A stretch of 64,000 nucleotides of DNA, from NCBI RefSeq assembly GCF_020080835.1, contig NC_058162.1:4913323-4977322 (forward strand), in the 5' to 3' direction. This DNA is from Cotesia glomerata (Eukaryota > Arthropoda > Insecta > Hymenoptera > Braconidae). Positions 40,196-50,673 of the stretch are shown piece by piece. Within the stretch, counting starts at the first letter, position 1; the number at the start of each line of letters is the position of its first letter. Under the pieces are notes generated by a model, which was not told the DNA's origin, made no database searches, and was given only the letters and a program-made list of their open reading frames with translations. Made by a program: the position numbers and the translations under genes.

Positions 40196-41120
40196 TTATT
40201 ATTATATTTTACTTTTCTTGTAACTAAAATATGTGCTTATACATCGTTAAACTTTCCCTTGGTTGAAAAATACATACCAAGAGATGTTTATTTAGATGGA
40301 TCTCTGTTTTTGTAGCCCTCACAAAGCTGGTACTTCATAAATGAGTACATTTGTACATTAGACCGTTAAGCATTGGAGTATCCTTTATTTAACAGCAACC
40401 GCTCAGTGGTGTAAGTGTTTTATTTGGCTAGAGGTTAGTTGGTCGATCTGCTTAACCAACCTTAATCATTATCTTTTATTCTCTTTATCTCGATCATCAT
40501 TATCACCATAGACAATTTGCAATTTTACTTAGTCAATCTGTGAATTATTCCGAAAGTAAGAAAAATGTTTGAGTCTATGTGAGTAAAATTAGGGATGAAG
40601 TGAGTTTGGAATTGGGGTTTATTACATGAACTCCCTGGAGAATCACGGGGAAAAGAGGAAACAAAGCGAGAAGAGAAGAGGATTGACGTACGTCTCAGTG
40701 AATCAGAAAGATAATCGGTTCTACTTAGCGGCAGTATTTTTTTTTCGCCGAGTATTTTATTAGATAAGTCCACTACAAGGATGAGTTACTTTGTCCTAAT
40801 CTTGGGGACGCTGACAGAACGTAATTGCTATCGATCCAATGGACCGCTAGAATTAAACGAGAAAACCGATTATTGCTAGAATTTTATTATCTACTCGAAA
40901 AAGTACTTAGTTTTATCATGATCGCTTATTGTGTTTATGATTACATTCTTTTATAACAAGCATCGTTTCTTTGTATACAAAAAATCGGTTCGTTTTTTTT
41001 TTTTTTTTTAGGTAGATTTCTTTAGAAATCTATCTGTTGTAGTCGGTCTCATATCATAATTTTAAGAAAATTTTGTCATAATGTTCGAAAATTTTTTTTA
41101 TTGTAGAAAAAAAATTGAAT
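40196..41120. other. Non-coding sequence
   Basis: 40280-40900 is less AT-rich and seems single-copy. No gene recognised. Confidence 0.4.
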
Positions 41121-41127
41121 TTCATAT

Positions 41128-41683
41128 ATTTTGGCGTAACTATTAGTAACAATTTATCATGGTAAAATCATGTCTCGAAAACTATTAAAAAAGTCAACTC
41201 AGGACTTTATTGTCTGAAATTTAGGAAAAATATTTTCACTCAGGAAATTAGAAAATTGTTGGTAACTGCTACAATACTTCCTATCATAGACTATATTGTT
41301 CTGTGGTATTAGTTGATTCCAATGCTAATACTGACTTGAAATTGCAACGTGCAGTAAATAGTGCAATTCGCTACATTTTCAGCTTAAAACGAGACGAACA
41401 TATCACTCCCTATCGGCAGAAGTTAAATTGGCTATCAATAAAAAAGAGAAGAATATATTTTTTAGCCACCTTTTTCTATAAACTGCTGCATACGGGTCAA
41501 CCAAGTTACTTAAGAGAACTATTTGTTGAGGACTTGTCTCGCCGTTCTCAGAGACTTGCTGAAAAAATTAATAATGTAAATTTTGAAATAACGAACTATA
41601 CCTCGTCTTATTATGAAAATTCATTTGTTGTATTGGTTATACGTTTATGGCAAAATTCACCCGCAAATCTTATAAACTCATGA
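41128..41683 (+). pseudogene. Decayed non-LTR retrotransposon RT, C-terminal part
   Basis: The conceptual reading matches the region after the catalytic core of insect jockey/CR1-like reverse transcriptases: FGVTISNNLSW, then HVSKTIKKVNSGLY, then PIIDYIVLW, and after a frameshift LKLQRAVNSAIRYIF, a MTPYR-like HITPYR and LHTGQPSYLRELF. An in-frame stop lies just after NNLSW and the frame changes near 41303. The open part (41303-41683) ends with the LWQNSP motif common at the C-terminus of these proteins. The catalytic domain is absent. This is a dead, 5'-truncated copy, and I see no matching poly-A tail directly after it. Confidence 0.75.
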
Positions 41684-42538
41684 AGTCTTGAATGCTTTAA
41701 GCCGGCCCTACTTGATTATCTATTGAAATCAGATTTTGACCAGTATTAAATTTATAAATAAGTTAATACGTTACACTTATAGATGTTCTTAGTTAAATCT
41801 ACTGTAAACACTGTAAACATTGTTAATACTATAAATATTATAAACATTGTAAACATTATATATATGTTAAAAATCTTCTTTTTGAAATTATTACGTTTAT
41901 CATTAAATTACAAATATTGTATCATAGCTATAGTTTATATCTGTACTTACAACACTATTGTTCTTTTGTATTAAACATTTGCTATTCGGCAATTAGCCTA
42001 GGATAATAATAAAGTAAACTATAAACTATATTTTATAGAAATAATTTTCAAGATGTAAAACGCAGATGAAATTTATTAAATTTATCTCAAACTTCATTTA
42101 ATTAATTTTAATTTAAGCTATTAATCTCTAGTTTTGATGATTTTTTTAATTAATTCCGTTATTTTGAAAATTAAAAAAAAATTTTCAATGAACGTATTTC
42201 AGCCTTTTTTCTTTAAATAATTTTCAAGAGGTAAAAGTCAGCTTAAATCTATTAAATTTATTTTAAAGTTCACATAATTATCTTCAATTTAAGCTATTAT
42301 TCGTCGACTTTTAATACTTTTTTCAATTTATTTCGTAGTTGGGAAAATTAAAAAAAAAATCAAGAATAAATTAATTTTTAGCTTTTATCGTCAAATGACT
42401 TTTATCTGTTACAAATCTTATTTTTTAGATAAATGTCTTTGAATATCTATTTGTTGTAGTCGGTCTTATGAAAATTAATTTAACAGATATTTGATCATTT
42501 TAAAAATTTTTTTGACAAATGAATTATGGCAAAAGAAA
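41684..42538. other. Non-coding AT-rich sequence
   Basis: TTGTAGTCGGTCTTAT occurs near 41036 and 42453, hinting at an old duplication around the RT fragment. No gene recognised. Confidence 0.4.
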
Positions 42539-42930
42539 TTATAAAAAAAAATTGACCTGTAAAAATTTTAAAAAATTAAAAATGCAATTTTTTAAAAATA
42601 ATTTTTCGGAACAAATTTATTTATTAAAAAAAAAAAAAACTAAAATCCTATAATAAAATTGAGATGAAATGTATGTAAAACCAATTTATTCGTAATGTGA
42701 TTCGTTGAAAATATTTATTCTCATTCTGATTGGTTGAAAACGAATATAATATACATAAATGACACATAAATATATCATGAAAATAAATATGAGGCACGGC
42801 TTGCGCGCGCAAATTAAATTCTAGTTATAAAAAAAAATTGACCTGTAAAAATTTAAAAAAATTAAAAATGCAATTTTTTAAAAATAATTTTTCGGAACAA
42901 ATTTATTTATTAAAAAAAAAAAAAACTAAA
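42539..42930 (+). repeat. 106-bp direct repeats around a Helitron-like 180-bp segment
   Basis: Near-identical 106-bp repeats lie at 42539-42644 and 42825-42930. The spacer begins A|TCCTATAATAAAA and ends with a GC-rich TTGCGCGCGCAA palindrome and CTAG|T, as in a miniature Helitron. Alternatively, this is a partial tandem duplication of a 286-bp unit. Confidence 0.55.
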
Positions 42931-43246
42931 AAATAATCAAGTGACTGCTAACTTTAATGTTATTCGGTCTTATATCGTTATTTGCAAAAATATAATAAAA
43001 AATAAATTAACAGTTCTTTAACTGACAAGGTGAAATATTATTATAAAAATTGAAATGTTTACTTTGTCACCCGATAAAGAAATTACGTAAGCCATTAAAT
43101 CACATCAGGATCAATTAGTCATTTGTGCTCTATATATTATTTGATTATATTTAGACAATAAATTTAATCTGTAAGACTACGTTGTTAAATTATGTCAAGC
43201 AAACAGATTAATTATTAAACGACACTAATTTAAAAAAATTTCCAAG

Positions 43247-43254
43247 TATATAAA
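43247..43254 (+). promoter_or_regulatory. TATA box of TIL gene 1
   Basis: TATATAAA lies 36 bases before the ATG at 43290, so the 5' leader must be very short. The two other signal exons in the cluster also have TATA boxes close upstream. Confidence 0.6.
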
Positions 43255-43289
43255 AAACCCATCTTCTTTCTCCTTTACAATCAATCAAT

Positions 43290-45029
43290 ATGTTACCAAT
43301 CTACTCTAAAATACTCTTACTCTTTGTTTGCGTCTCTTGTAAGTCATAATTTTATAACAATCGTCGTGTTAATGAAAATTTTAATATTATTGCTCTAATC
43401 AGGTCTAAATTCTTCTATAATTAATTTAAATCAGGATGTTGTAGACCAAAATGTTGACAATTTGTTACTTGTCAATATTTATTAGAGAATAATAGAAAAT
43501 TTTTTGACGAGCTTTTTAATATATTTAATTGGATATGGTTCGTTTTATTTATTACAGACTCTGAGTATAAAAAAAAAAATTTGTTTGCATATTAAATTGT
43601 CATGCGCAGTAATTTCTTATAAATTGGACTATGTGTTTATATATTGTAAAATTTTAAGATATTTATTAATTAATTTTTAGTACGGTTCACTTCCAGTTTA
43701 ATAAATAGCAATATGATCAGGATCACGGGTAAATTGACTGTAAAGTTTGTTAGTAAACACATTCTGGAAAGGCTTATTTTATTTATTTATACTTATTTGA
43801 TCAATCGTTTGTATTTGTTATAAATATTGTTGTGTTTATCAAACTATCAATTGGTAATCATAATGATAATTATATTAAAAAAAGATTGTGTATGTACTTG
43901 TTTAAATTTGACGACTTTTTAGAGATTATTGAGAGCTTGATAAAAAACAAATGATTGTTTAAATTGATTAACATTATTTTTTCCAATTACCCGCGACCTT
44001 GATCATATTGATATTTATTAATTTATTTTTTAGATATTTGTATTGAGTTTTTGATTTTACATGAAAATTGTTAATTGTTTATTTGTTTATAAATACATAG
44101 GTGCCTGCACTGATAGAAGGATTTATTTGTATTAAAAAATATTTGTTTATAGTTACCAAATCATTTATTAGAGACTACTTTTTAGTATTAATAAACAAAT
44201 ATTTCTTAGTATTTAAAATGATTTGTTTGTATTCAATAAATCTGATATTCATTTATTAAATATTAATAAATATTTTCAAATACTAAAAAATATTTGTTAA
44301 TGACTAAAAAGTGGCTTCTAATAAATGATTTGTTAAATATTAACAAATATTATTAACTATAAACAAATCCTTCTATCAGTGTGATGATGTTAGAATAAAA
44401 CTGACGAAACGTCGCATGTTGAAATAAATTAAACAAAAAACATAACATTATTTTGGTCGACAACATCCTGATTTAAATTAATTATAGAAAAATTTTAATT
44501 ACAATATTTTATTAACTCATTTGTTTTTTATTTTAAAGGGATTGAAGCGATTCCAAATTACAAATGTGATACGAATGAATATTACAATTATAAAGACGGT
44601 GGTGATGCAACATGTCAAGATCCCGATGGCTCGAGTTTTGACGTAAGTAAAAATACTAATGGATGTCATTGTCTTCCTGGTTTCGTAAGAAACGAACACT
44701 ATCAGTGTGTAAAACTCGAAGAATGTCCAGAAGTAACTAACGAGCCTACAAGTAATGCCGAGGATTCTTACAATATCGATCTGAATAATCCACAAACAAT
44801 GAAACTGCTGAGAGAAGTTTTTGGAACGCTTAATGATTCGTACGCTGAAAAGAACCAGGATCAAGTTGACGACGAGTACCCCACACCAAAAAAAGACACC
44901 CAGAAAGTCCTTAGCGAGCCCAGGGACTCTGGGTATGTGAATCACCACACCGATCTTGACCTCGATGACCCAGAAACTCAAAGAATTCTTCAGCAAATCT
45001 TCGGGCCGAATAATTTTAATACTCATTAA
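43290..45029 (+). CDS. Secreted TIL-like cysteine-rich protein (gene 1, unit A), spliced
   Basis: Two-exon model: 43290-43338 and 44539-45029, with a GT-AG intron of 1,200 bases and a phase-1 junction, giving 179 residues. Exon 1 encodes a hydrophobic signal peptide (MLPIYSKILLLFVCVS), with cleavage likely after WIEA at residue 20. The mature part has six cysteines (26, 42, 59, 61, 73, 79) in a TIL-like C..C..CxC..C..C layout with GFVRN between the CxC and the next cysteine. Canonical TIL inhibitors have ten cysteines, so four are missing and protease inhibition is unproven. An acidic, Asp/Glu-rich tail of about 95 residues follows. GTAAGT at 44643 is read through as coding, although a donor-like site lies near the intron position of gene 2. 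AATAAA follows at about 45053. Exon 1 lies outside the ~9.8-kb duplicated unit. The venom or immune role is inference. Confidence 0.75.
44108..44381. mobile_element. M1 MITE in the gene 1 intron
   Basis: CACTGATAGAAGGATTTATT to TCCTTCTATCAGTG palindrome. Orthologous copies sit in units B (53901-54173) and C (63626-63899), so insertion predates the duplication. Confidence 0.85.
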
Positions 45030-45052
45030 TACACCTCCTCAGGGCTCTGATG

Positions 45053-45058
45053 AAATAA
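45053..45058 (+). terminator. Poly-A signal of gene 1
   Basis: AATAAA 24 bases after the stop codon. Further AATAAA copies follow, so the exact cleavage site is unknown. Confidence 0.45.
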
Positions 45059-45411
45059 ATTATAGAATTGAGCTTGATACTTCTCACAATTAATTTTATT
45101 TTATCTAAATAAATGTAAGATAATGAATACGTATCAATTATCGTTGAAAAATTGTATGATTTATTTCTTTAATTAAAGTTGTTGCTCAATATTAAATAAA
45201 ACTTCTACGCACTAAATTAATGAGTAATCGTTCATAAAACTTATTTAATAATGTTTAAAAATTATTTCTGAAAAACTCTTTTAGTAGATTTCATAGAAAT
45301 CTAACTATTGCATTAATCCTCATGACGGAACTTTTGAAAAATTTTGCTATCTTCCGACTCAGCTCGTTAATCGGATTCAGAAAATGCATATGGTTCATAA
45401 GTTTATATTAT

Positions 45412-45459
<48 letters not shown>

Positions 45460-45482
45460 CGCGACTTGTCAGAACGATAGTG

Positions 45483-45757
45483 CACGGAAAAAAGAAAACT
45501 CGAAAAATTACAGTATATAATGCAACGTGGCGCTTCGTGATGAGAACTGGAAAAATTACAGTTTCAAATGTAATTATTACAGATTTTATAAGAATTACAT
45601 TATAAAATGTAATATTTACATTGAAAGCTCTGAATAATAAATTAAGAAATTGAATTTAGAAAAATGCTATTTCAAACTGTAATTTTTCTAGTTTTGATTA
45701 CGACGGGACCGATTTTAAATTTTATACTGTAATTTTTCGAGTTTTCTTTTTTCCGTG
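45483..45757. mobile_element. M2 MITE
   Basis: CACGGAAAAAAGAAAACTCG at the left and its complement ending TTTTTTCCGTG at the right, with TTACAG/CTGTAA arms. An (AT)n run of about 40 bases precedes it at 45418-45458. The unit B copy is 55288-55562. Confidence 0.75.
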
Positions 45758-45811
45758 TAATGTTCTACCAAAACCAAACATGCGTTACCATCTATCTTAT
45801 TGCGTTATACC

Positions 45812-45819
45812 TATATAAA
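45812..45819 (+). promoter_or_regulatory. TATA box of the extra signal exon
   Basis: TATATAAA 57 bases before the ATG at 45876, conserved in unit B. Supports an independent promoter. Confidence 0.5.
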
Positions 45820-45875
45820 TTGACGTCTGTATTTTTTTATAGTTTATAATTATCAAACAATTATCAATATTAATC

Positions 45876-45948
45876 ATGACTATGATTAGTTCGGTTCTTC
45901 TACTTGTGTTATGTTACAATAATAACGTTCTTTCCCATACATGTGTTG
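45876..45948 (+). CDS. Candidate alternative first exon: signal peptide
   Basis: ATG opens a 24-codon signal-peptide-like sequence (MTMISSVLLLVLC..., then NNNVLSHTCV) followed by one base and a GTATGC donor. It therefore ends in phase 1, like the first exons of genes 1 and 2, and can join the gene 2 exon 2 acceptor at 47443 in frame. Unspliced, the frame runs to TAG at 45995 (39 codons). The exon is identical in unit B (55681-55753), where the gene 2 ATG is lost. It could give gene 2 a second promoter and signal peptide, or be the relic of a third TIL gene. No transcript evidence is available here. Confidence 0.5.
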
Positions 45949-46110
45949 GTATGCTCGTCAAAATTAAAAGACGTCAGCTAATTAGATATCTCTAGTAATC
46001 TATTTTAAGTACACAAGAATTGTAATAAATTTTTAAAAATTTTTTACAGATAACGTAAGTTAGTCATTCGACAGCGTAATCATTATATTATTGTTATGAT
46101 TATTGGAACC

Positions 46111-46118
46111 TATATAAT
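46111..46118 (+). promoter_or_regulatory. TATA box of TIL gene 2
   Basis: TATATAAT 38 bases before the ATG at 46156. A CAGT initiator-like motif lies at about 46132. Confidence 0.55.
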
Positions 46119-46155
46119 GAAACAATAATCCCAGTATGCTTTAGTAATATTAAAA

Positions 46156-47945
46156 ATGTTGTCTTCAAATGATAAAATTATTTTTCTCACTGCGGTATTT
46201 TGTTTCGCATGTAAGTACTTACATAGTGATTTTTGATCTTTAATTTGGAAAAAACTATTTTACTTTATATATGAAAATTTTTTTATTTTCCTATGAGTAC
46301 TAATTTATTTTTTAAATCAAATTTTTAGAAGTTTTTAAATTAAAAAAATCATTTTTCTGTTTAATTTTATAGAGAAGTTTCGTATTTTAAAATAAATTTA
46401 AAGGTAATAAATAAATTCAAGGGCGGAATTTTTTTTTTAATTTTAAAATTAAGTTTTTGAACGCTATTTCATTGAAATCATATATTCAAAAAATGCTGGA
46501 GCTGTAATTTAATCTTCTTTGTTATTTTGAAGGTTTATCTGTTCTGTGCGTATGTCACGAATATACTGCAATTATTTTTTTATTTCACATCAATATAAAA
46601 AGAGTGTCAAGTGAAAAACTTTTGGATCTTATGCCGGATTAGACCTAATAAAATTATCGTAGACCCTCCATTTTGTAAAATAAAAAAAATTATGTTAAAA
46701 TTCTTCAAAATTTCACGGAAAAAATAAAAATCAAAAAATTACATTATTTATTTATTTTATTTATTCATTTAGAAAATTACATGATAAATAGTAATAAGTG
46801 TCTCGTCGTATTTAAAACTATAAGAATTACAGTTCGAAGTAACATTTTTCTAAATTCAAACTTTGAATGTTAATTTTAAGAGCATTCAATGTAATATTTA
46901 AATTTTACACTGTAATTCTTACAAAATCTGTAATAATTGTAATCTAAATATATGTAATTTTTCCAATTTTTTACACGAAGCGCCACATTACATTATATAA
47001 TGTAATTTTTTTATTTTTCTTTTTTCCGTGTATATGATTATTTTATCATTTCGACATTCTAATTAGCAAATTATCTAACTCTATTTTAGAAAATCGTCCA
47101 TTTCTATGAAAAATCAATTAGTTCAAAATTTATTATCACTTTAAAAAATAATTTAATATCTATATCGAGGTATAATATTTTGGTTTGGATCATTAAAATA
47201 ATTTATATTTAGACTATTGCTACATTAAAATGTTAAAAAATCATCCTGTAAAAAATAAGGAGTTAGACCAATTGCTGATTAGACGGTCGATTTGTAAAAA
47301 TACTTATAAAAATGACTTGGTTAAATTCGTCTAAAAATGGATTTGACTCTTGAAAGTGTACTTGAAATAAATAAACAGAGTCACTAATAATTACAACAAT
47401 TTTAGAGATTTAAAAAAATTTTTTAAAACAATATTCTTAAAGGGATCGAAGCAATACCAACCGGAGATGTCCATAAATACTACTTCAACTCAAAATTCAG
47501 AAAAATAACTTCATACGATTGTCCTGCAAATTCATCTTTTACAAAAACACCACAAGTTTGTGTACCTTCTTGCGACGATCCAGATCCTACTTGGTGTTTC
47601 AGAGTAAGAAATTTTCATTTTTAACTTAATAAAATAAAATCAATTAATGGTTCACTAACATTTTTTGCATTCCAGGACAATATGAGCCACTGCATGTGCA
47701 TTGAAGGCTACGTCAAAAACGCAACTGACGATTGCATAAGAATCGAAGACTGTCCCAATATCAAGCTAAAGTCTGCAGAAGCATTGGATGATAATTCCAA
47801 CGATGAGAAAGATGCGCCGGAACCCAAACTACCGGAGATTGAGGATGTAACCGACCAACTCAGTCGTGACGAATGGATAAAGAGCCTCGAAGATATGCTT
47901 TATGATCTCTATAAAAATCAAACTTCAGTACAAACCGTTGAATAA
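46156..47945 (+). CDS. Secreted TIL-like cysteine-rich protein (gene 2, unit A), spliced
   Basis: Three exons: 46156-46210, 47443-47603 and 47676-47945, with introns of 1,232 and 72 bases (GT-AG; phases 1 and 0), giving 161 residues. Exon 1 encodes a signal peptide (MLSSNDKIIFLTAVFCFA), with likely cleavage after WIEA at residue 22. The mature domain has eight cysteines (45, 58, 62, 70, 78, 80, 92, 98) with the CxC-x11-C-x5-C end of a TIL domain and GYVKN, but lacks one cysteine pair of the canonical ten. N-x-S/T sequons occur at 48, 74 and 87. The acidic tail of about 60 residues ends in an amphipathic EEWI-like stretch (DEWIKSLEDMLYDLY). Gene 1 shares the IEAIP start and phase-1 intron, so the two are paralogues. 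A secreted inhibitor or venom role is inference. Confidence 0.8.
46714..47030. mobile_element. M2 MITE in gene 2 intron 1
   Basis: CACGGAAAAAATAAAAATC to TTCTTTTTTCCGTG, with GTAATTTTT/AAAAATTAC arms. Present in unit B at 57701-58041. Confidence 0.7.
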
Positions 47946-48074
47946 TAATCAATCAATTTATTACATTAATTTTTATTCTTATTATATCAGCTGTAAAAAT
48001 TTATTGGAGTCTCGTATGTTGTTTATCGTTGTTTTGTGTTTTTCAATGTAAAAGTTTTAAAGTTTTACTTTTAA

Positions 48075-48080
48075 AATAAA
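48075..48080 (+). terminator. Poly-A signal of gene 2
   Basis: AATAAA about 130 bases after the stop codon, before A-rich sequence. Confidence 0.45.
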
Positions 48081-48121
48081 TGAATTAATCATTAAAAAAA
48101 AATTTTTAATCTTGCCGGTAA

Positions 48122-48448
48122 TCTATATTATTAAGAGTAAGAAAAATTTTGTCTTTAGGATAGTCATATAATAAAATCAGTTTTTTTAGTAAAATTTAGT
48201 GTCATTGCAAAGGTCTTGACTTTAATTTATGCCTTTTCAACGTTTCATATCATACTCACCGATAGTCAATTTATGATGATAAGTATTTAGACTGCATTCG
48301 AAAATGCTTTATCTCTAGATACATAATTAAGAAATTACCTTGAATCTTATGACATATTGACAGTTTTAAAGATATAAGCTCGTTCCGATGTTACACTCAT
48401 CAAGACCTTTCATTTGAGTACACACATCAATTTATCATATATTTATAC

Positions 48449-48492
<44 letters not shown>
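48122..48492 (+). mobile_element. H1 Helitron-like 5' part, truncated
   Basis: A|TCTATATTATTAAGAG start and the usual leader through the first palindrome arm, ending in an (AT)n run at about 48450-48492. Related sequence resumes at 49222-49256 and 49809-49854 around the SINE. Confidence 0.7.
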
Positions 48493-48493
<1 letters not shown>

Positions 48494-48600
48494 TAGCTGT
48501 TACCCGCCCGCTCCGCTGGGCACTTTATAGAATTGTATTTTGAGATCTAGACTTGAAATTCAATTGGAGTATTGTTCTGACTTGTTCTGATAAATATATA
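48493..48600 (-). mobile_element. H2 Helitron 3' end
   Basis: On the minus strand it matches the last ~90 bases of the Helitron at 59078-62735, including GCCCAGCGGAGCGGGCGGG and AACAGCTAG. Only the 3' end remains. Confidence 0.75.
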
Positions 48601-48636
48601 TATGAATAATATAAATGAATAATAAGTATATTATAA

Positions 48637-48894
48637 TGAATAATACAGATTATAATTTTATTCCAAATCAAAAAACTAATCCTTAATAAGTTTAAAAAAA
48701 AATAAATTAAAAAAAAAAAATTTTAATTTAAAATAAAAAAATAAAAAAAAGAATTTTTTTTTTTTCAATTTTTTAATTTTAATTTTAATTTTTAATTTTA
48801 AATTAAAAATTTTTCTTTTGAATCTATTTTTTTTTTAAACTTATTCCGGATTAGTTTTTTGATTTGGAATAAAATTATAATCTGTATTATTCAT
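48637..48894. repeat. Long hairpin palindrome
   Basis: Left arm ATGAATAATACAGATTATAA and onward through CAAAAAACTAATCC is mirrored by GGATTAGTTTTTTGATTTGG and onward to TATTCAT at the right. Arms of about 50 near-perfect bases extend into an A/T-only centre. Replication or transcripts here could form a hairpin. Confidence 0.75.
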
Positions 48895-49256
48895 TCATAT
48901 ATATTTGATTGCAAAATGCACTTGACAATGATAATGTAAAAATAGGTACTATCTGCAGATAGATTCTAGTTAAATTCCAAATGGACGCCACTTCTATGTA
49001 AGATGGGACTGACGAGCATGCGCGTGGTACTGACAACCATCTGAGACAAAAAAGTCTCAGATGGCTCTGAGCCCCATCCCGGATTGAACTGAAATAAATG
49101 AAAACTATACCTACTACAGTCTACATTGAAGTAGTAACCATTTGTAAATTTTTTTCACTATAGATGGAACTAGGTTCCGTCCAACATGGAAACCAGTTAA
49201 ATCTCGTTTTTTCCGTGTACTGACATTTTTAAAGCTATAAGCTCATCCCGATGTTA

Positions 49257-49808
49257 GGCGACTGCGTGGCCGAGCGGTTTAAGTCTTAAACTGCCGTACA
49301 GCAGTCGCTCAGGCGTGGGTTCGAGCCCTGGCAGTCTCAATTTTTCTGCGATTTTCCGGGGCTTGCTTCCTTGCCGACTGTACCTTGACCGAGGTCTCTG
49401 TGATTTCTTCGGTCACTGTGCCCCTGTGCTAATGGGCGGGGTACAGGCAAATGCGGGTACAGACTGTAAGTCGGCCACAGCTGCAAAACGGAGGGAATAG
49501 TAGGTGGGACGTAAAAATCCTATATGTCGAGGCCTTGCAGGCTGACGCGTGAGGTCCTGCTGGAGAAGAGGAAAGAGGAAAAAAAAGCGGAGGGAATAGC
49601 TACAGGAGGAAATAGCTACAGGAGTAGCTTGGAGGGAGCCTGGTACTACGAAGTAATGCTAACGCGGGCACACAGTATCAGGTACAAGAGAGAGGAGGGT
49701 TTTAGTGAGTAAAAATCTCACGCTACCGGCAACCAAATCATCAACATCTAGCCGGTGTCTTATGAAGATTTCCCTCCTCTCGCCAAAAAAAAAAAAAAAA
49801 AAAAAAAA
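49257..49808 (+). mobile_element. tRNA-derived SINE with target duplication
   Basis: The 5' head is tRNA-like with A box TGGCCGAGCGG (49267-49277) and B box GGTTCGAGCCC (49318-49328), the pol III promoter layout, closest by eye to Ser/Leu tRNAs. A ~450-base unrelated body follows, then a 24-base poly-A tail (49785-49808). The 16-base flank GCTCATCCCGATGTTA is repeated on both sides (49241-49256 and 49809-49824), proving retroposition into an H1 remnant. The GC-rich body contrasts with its surroundings, and its ORFs are chance. Confidence 0.9.
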
Positions 49809-49869
49809 GCTCATCCCGATGTTACACTCATCAAGACCTTTTATTTGAGTACCCTAAATTAAAAATTAA

Positions 49870-49976
49870 ATTGAGAGAAATGTTATTTTAATCTGTAATT
49901 TTTCTAGTTTTGATTACGACAGGACCGATTCTACATTTTATACTGTAATTTTTCGAGTTTTCCTTTTTCCGTGTGT
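49870..49976. repeat. M2 MITE right half
   Basis: Matches the right half of the M2 copy at 45483-45757, ending TTTTTCCGTG. Sequence after it continues the old repeat also seen at 35650-35930. Confidence 0.6.
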
Positions 49977-50673
49977 CTACAATTAGCAACAGATCTCCAC
50001 CAAACTCAACATACTTATTCTACAGATGAATACCGAAGTCAAGTTCGGAGATAAGCTTAATCGGTCGAGTAATTTAGAAATGCCGAGATTTAAAAATTTT
50101 CAAAATTTTGAAAATTTATTTTTCTTCACTTTCTTGCTTGAATAACTTTTGAATGGGATAACTTATTGAATCTCTGTAAATTGCATTTGGAAGCTCTTTA
50201 AATAAGCTTCAATTCGAGTACTATATCTTGTGTATAATCTCAAAATTATGTCCTATTCTACTATGCCAATTATGAAATTTGCTGTTGCACTAGTGTTTTT
50301 TTTTTCAACTTCCCGCTAAGAAAATTGAAAATTATTTTTTTTTTTTTGTATATAATCCGAGTAGTTTTTTTCTATTCATTATAAAATTTACTTGCATTCC
50401 GGTTGCCGAATGGCCTTTTTCTAATAAAGTCTGATAGTTTTGTGTTAGACTTATCCTTGGAATATCACCGTCGAGTTAAAATATTTCAAATAATATTATA
50501 CAATAATTAAACACTACTTTTTTTTATTCTACTTAAAAAAAAAATCAGCACTTGTGTACAATTTCGTATGGCTTGTTATGAGTTGATATAAGTTGATCTG
50601 GTTATATATCACTCTATCAGACTGTATATGAAAATAAAAACTTAATTCTTATTCAATTTTTGTTTTTAGTATA
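49977..50673. other. Non-coding old repeat; duplicated in unit B
   Basis: 49977-50216 aligns with the 35.6-35.9 kb repeat. 50217-50490 recurs at 58799-59077. A CAACTTCCCGCTAAG terminus occurs near 50308. The Helitron of unit B (59078-62735) is absent between A (50490) and T (50491). Confidence 0.6.

Noticed and set aside
44517..45026. 169-codon open frame on the minus strand across gene 1 exon 2 (and its equivalent at 54302-54649)
   Set aside because: It is the antisense shadow of the spliced TIL exon; the plus strand has a consistent cysteine pattern, splice acceptor and paralogue support.
43290..47945. Integrated polydnavirus segment or gene
   Set aside because: Secreted cysteine-rich genes with introns occur in bracovirus circles, but I see no segment excision motif or viral gene family here, so a host cluster is the simpler reading.
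49257..49335. A genuine tRNA gene
   Set aside because: The head continues into a body with a poly-A tail and flanking target duplication, so it is a SINE; the cloverleaf is also imperfect.
49315..49712. Two ORFs in the SINE body
   Set aside because: Located inside a pol III-type retroposon with no conserved protein.
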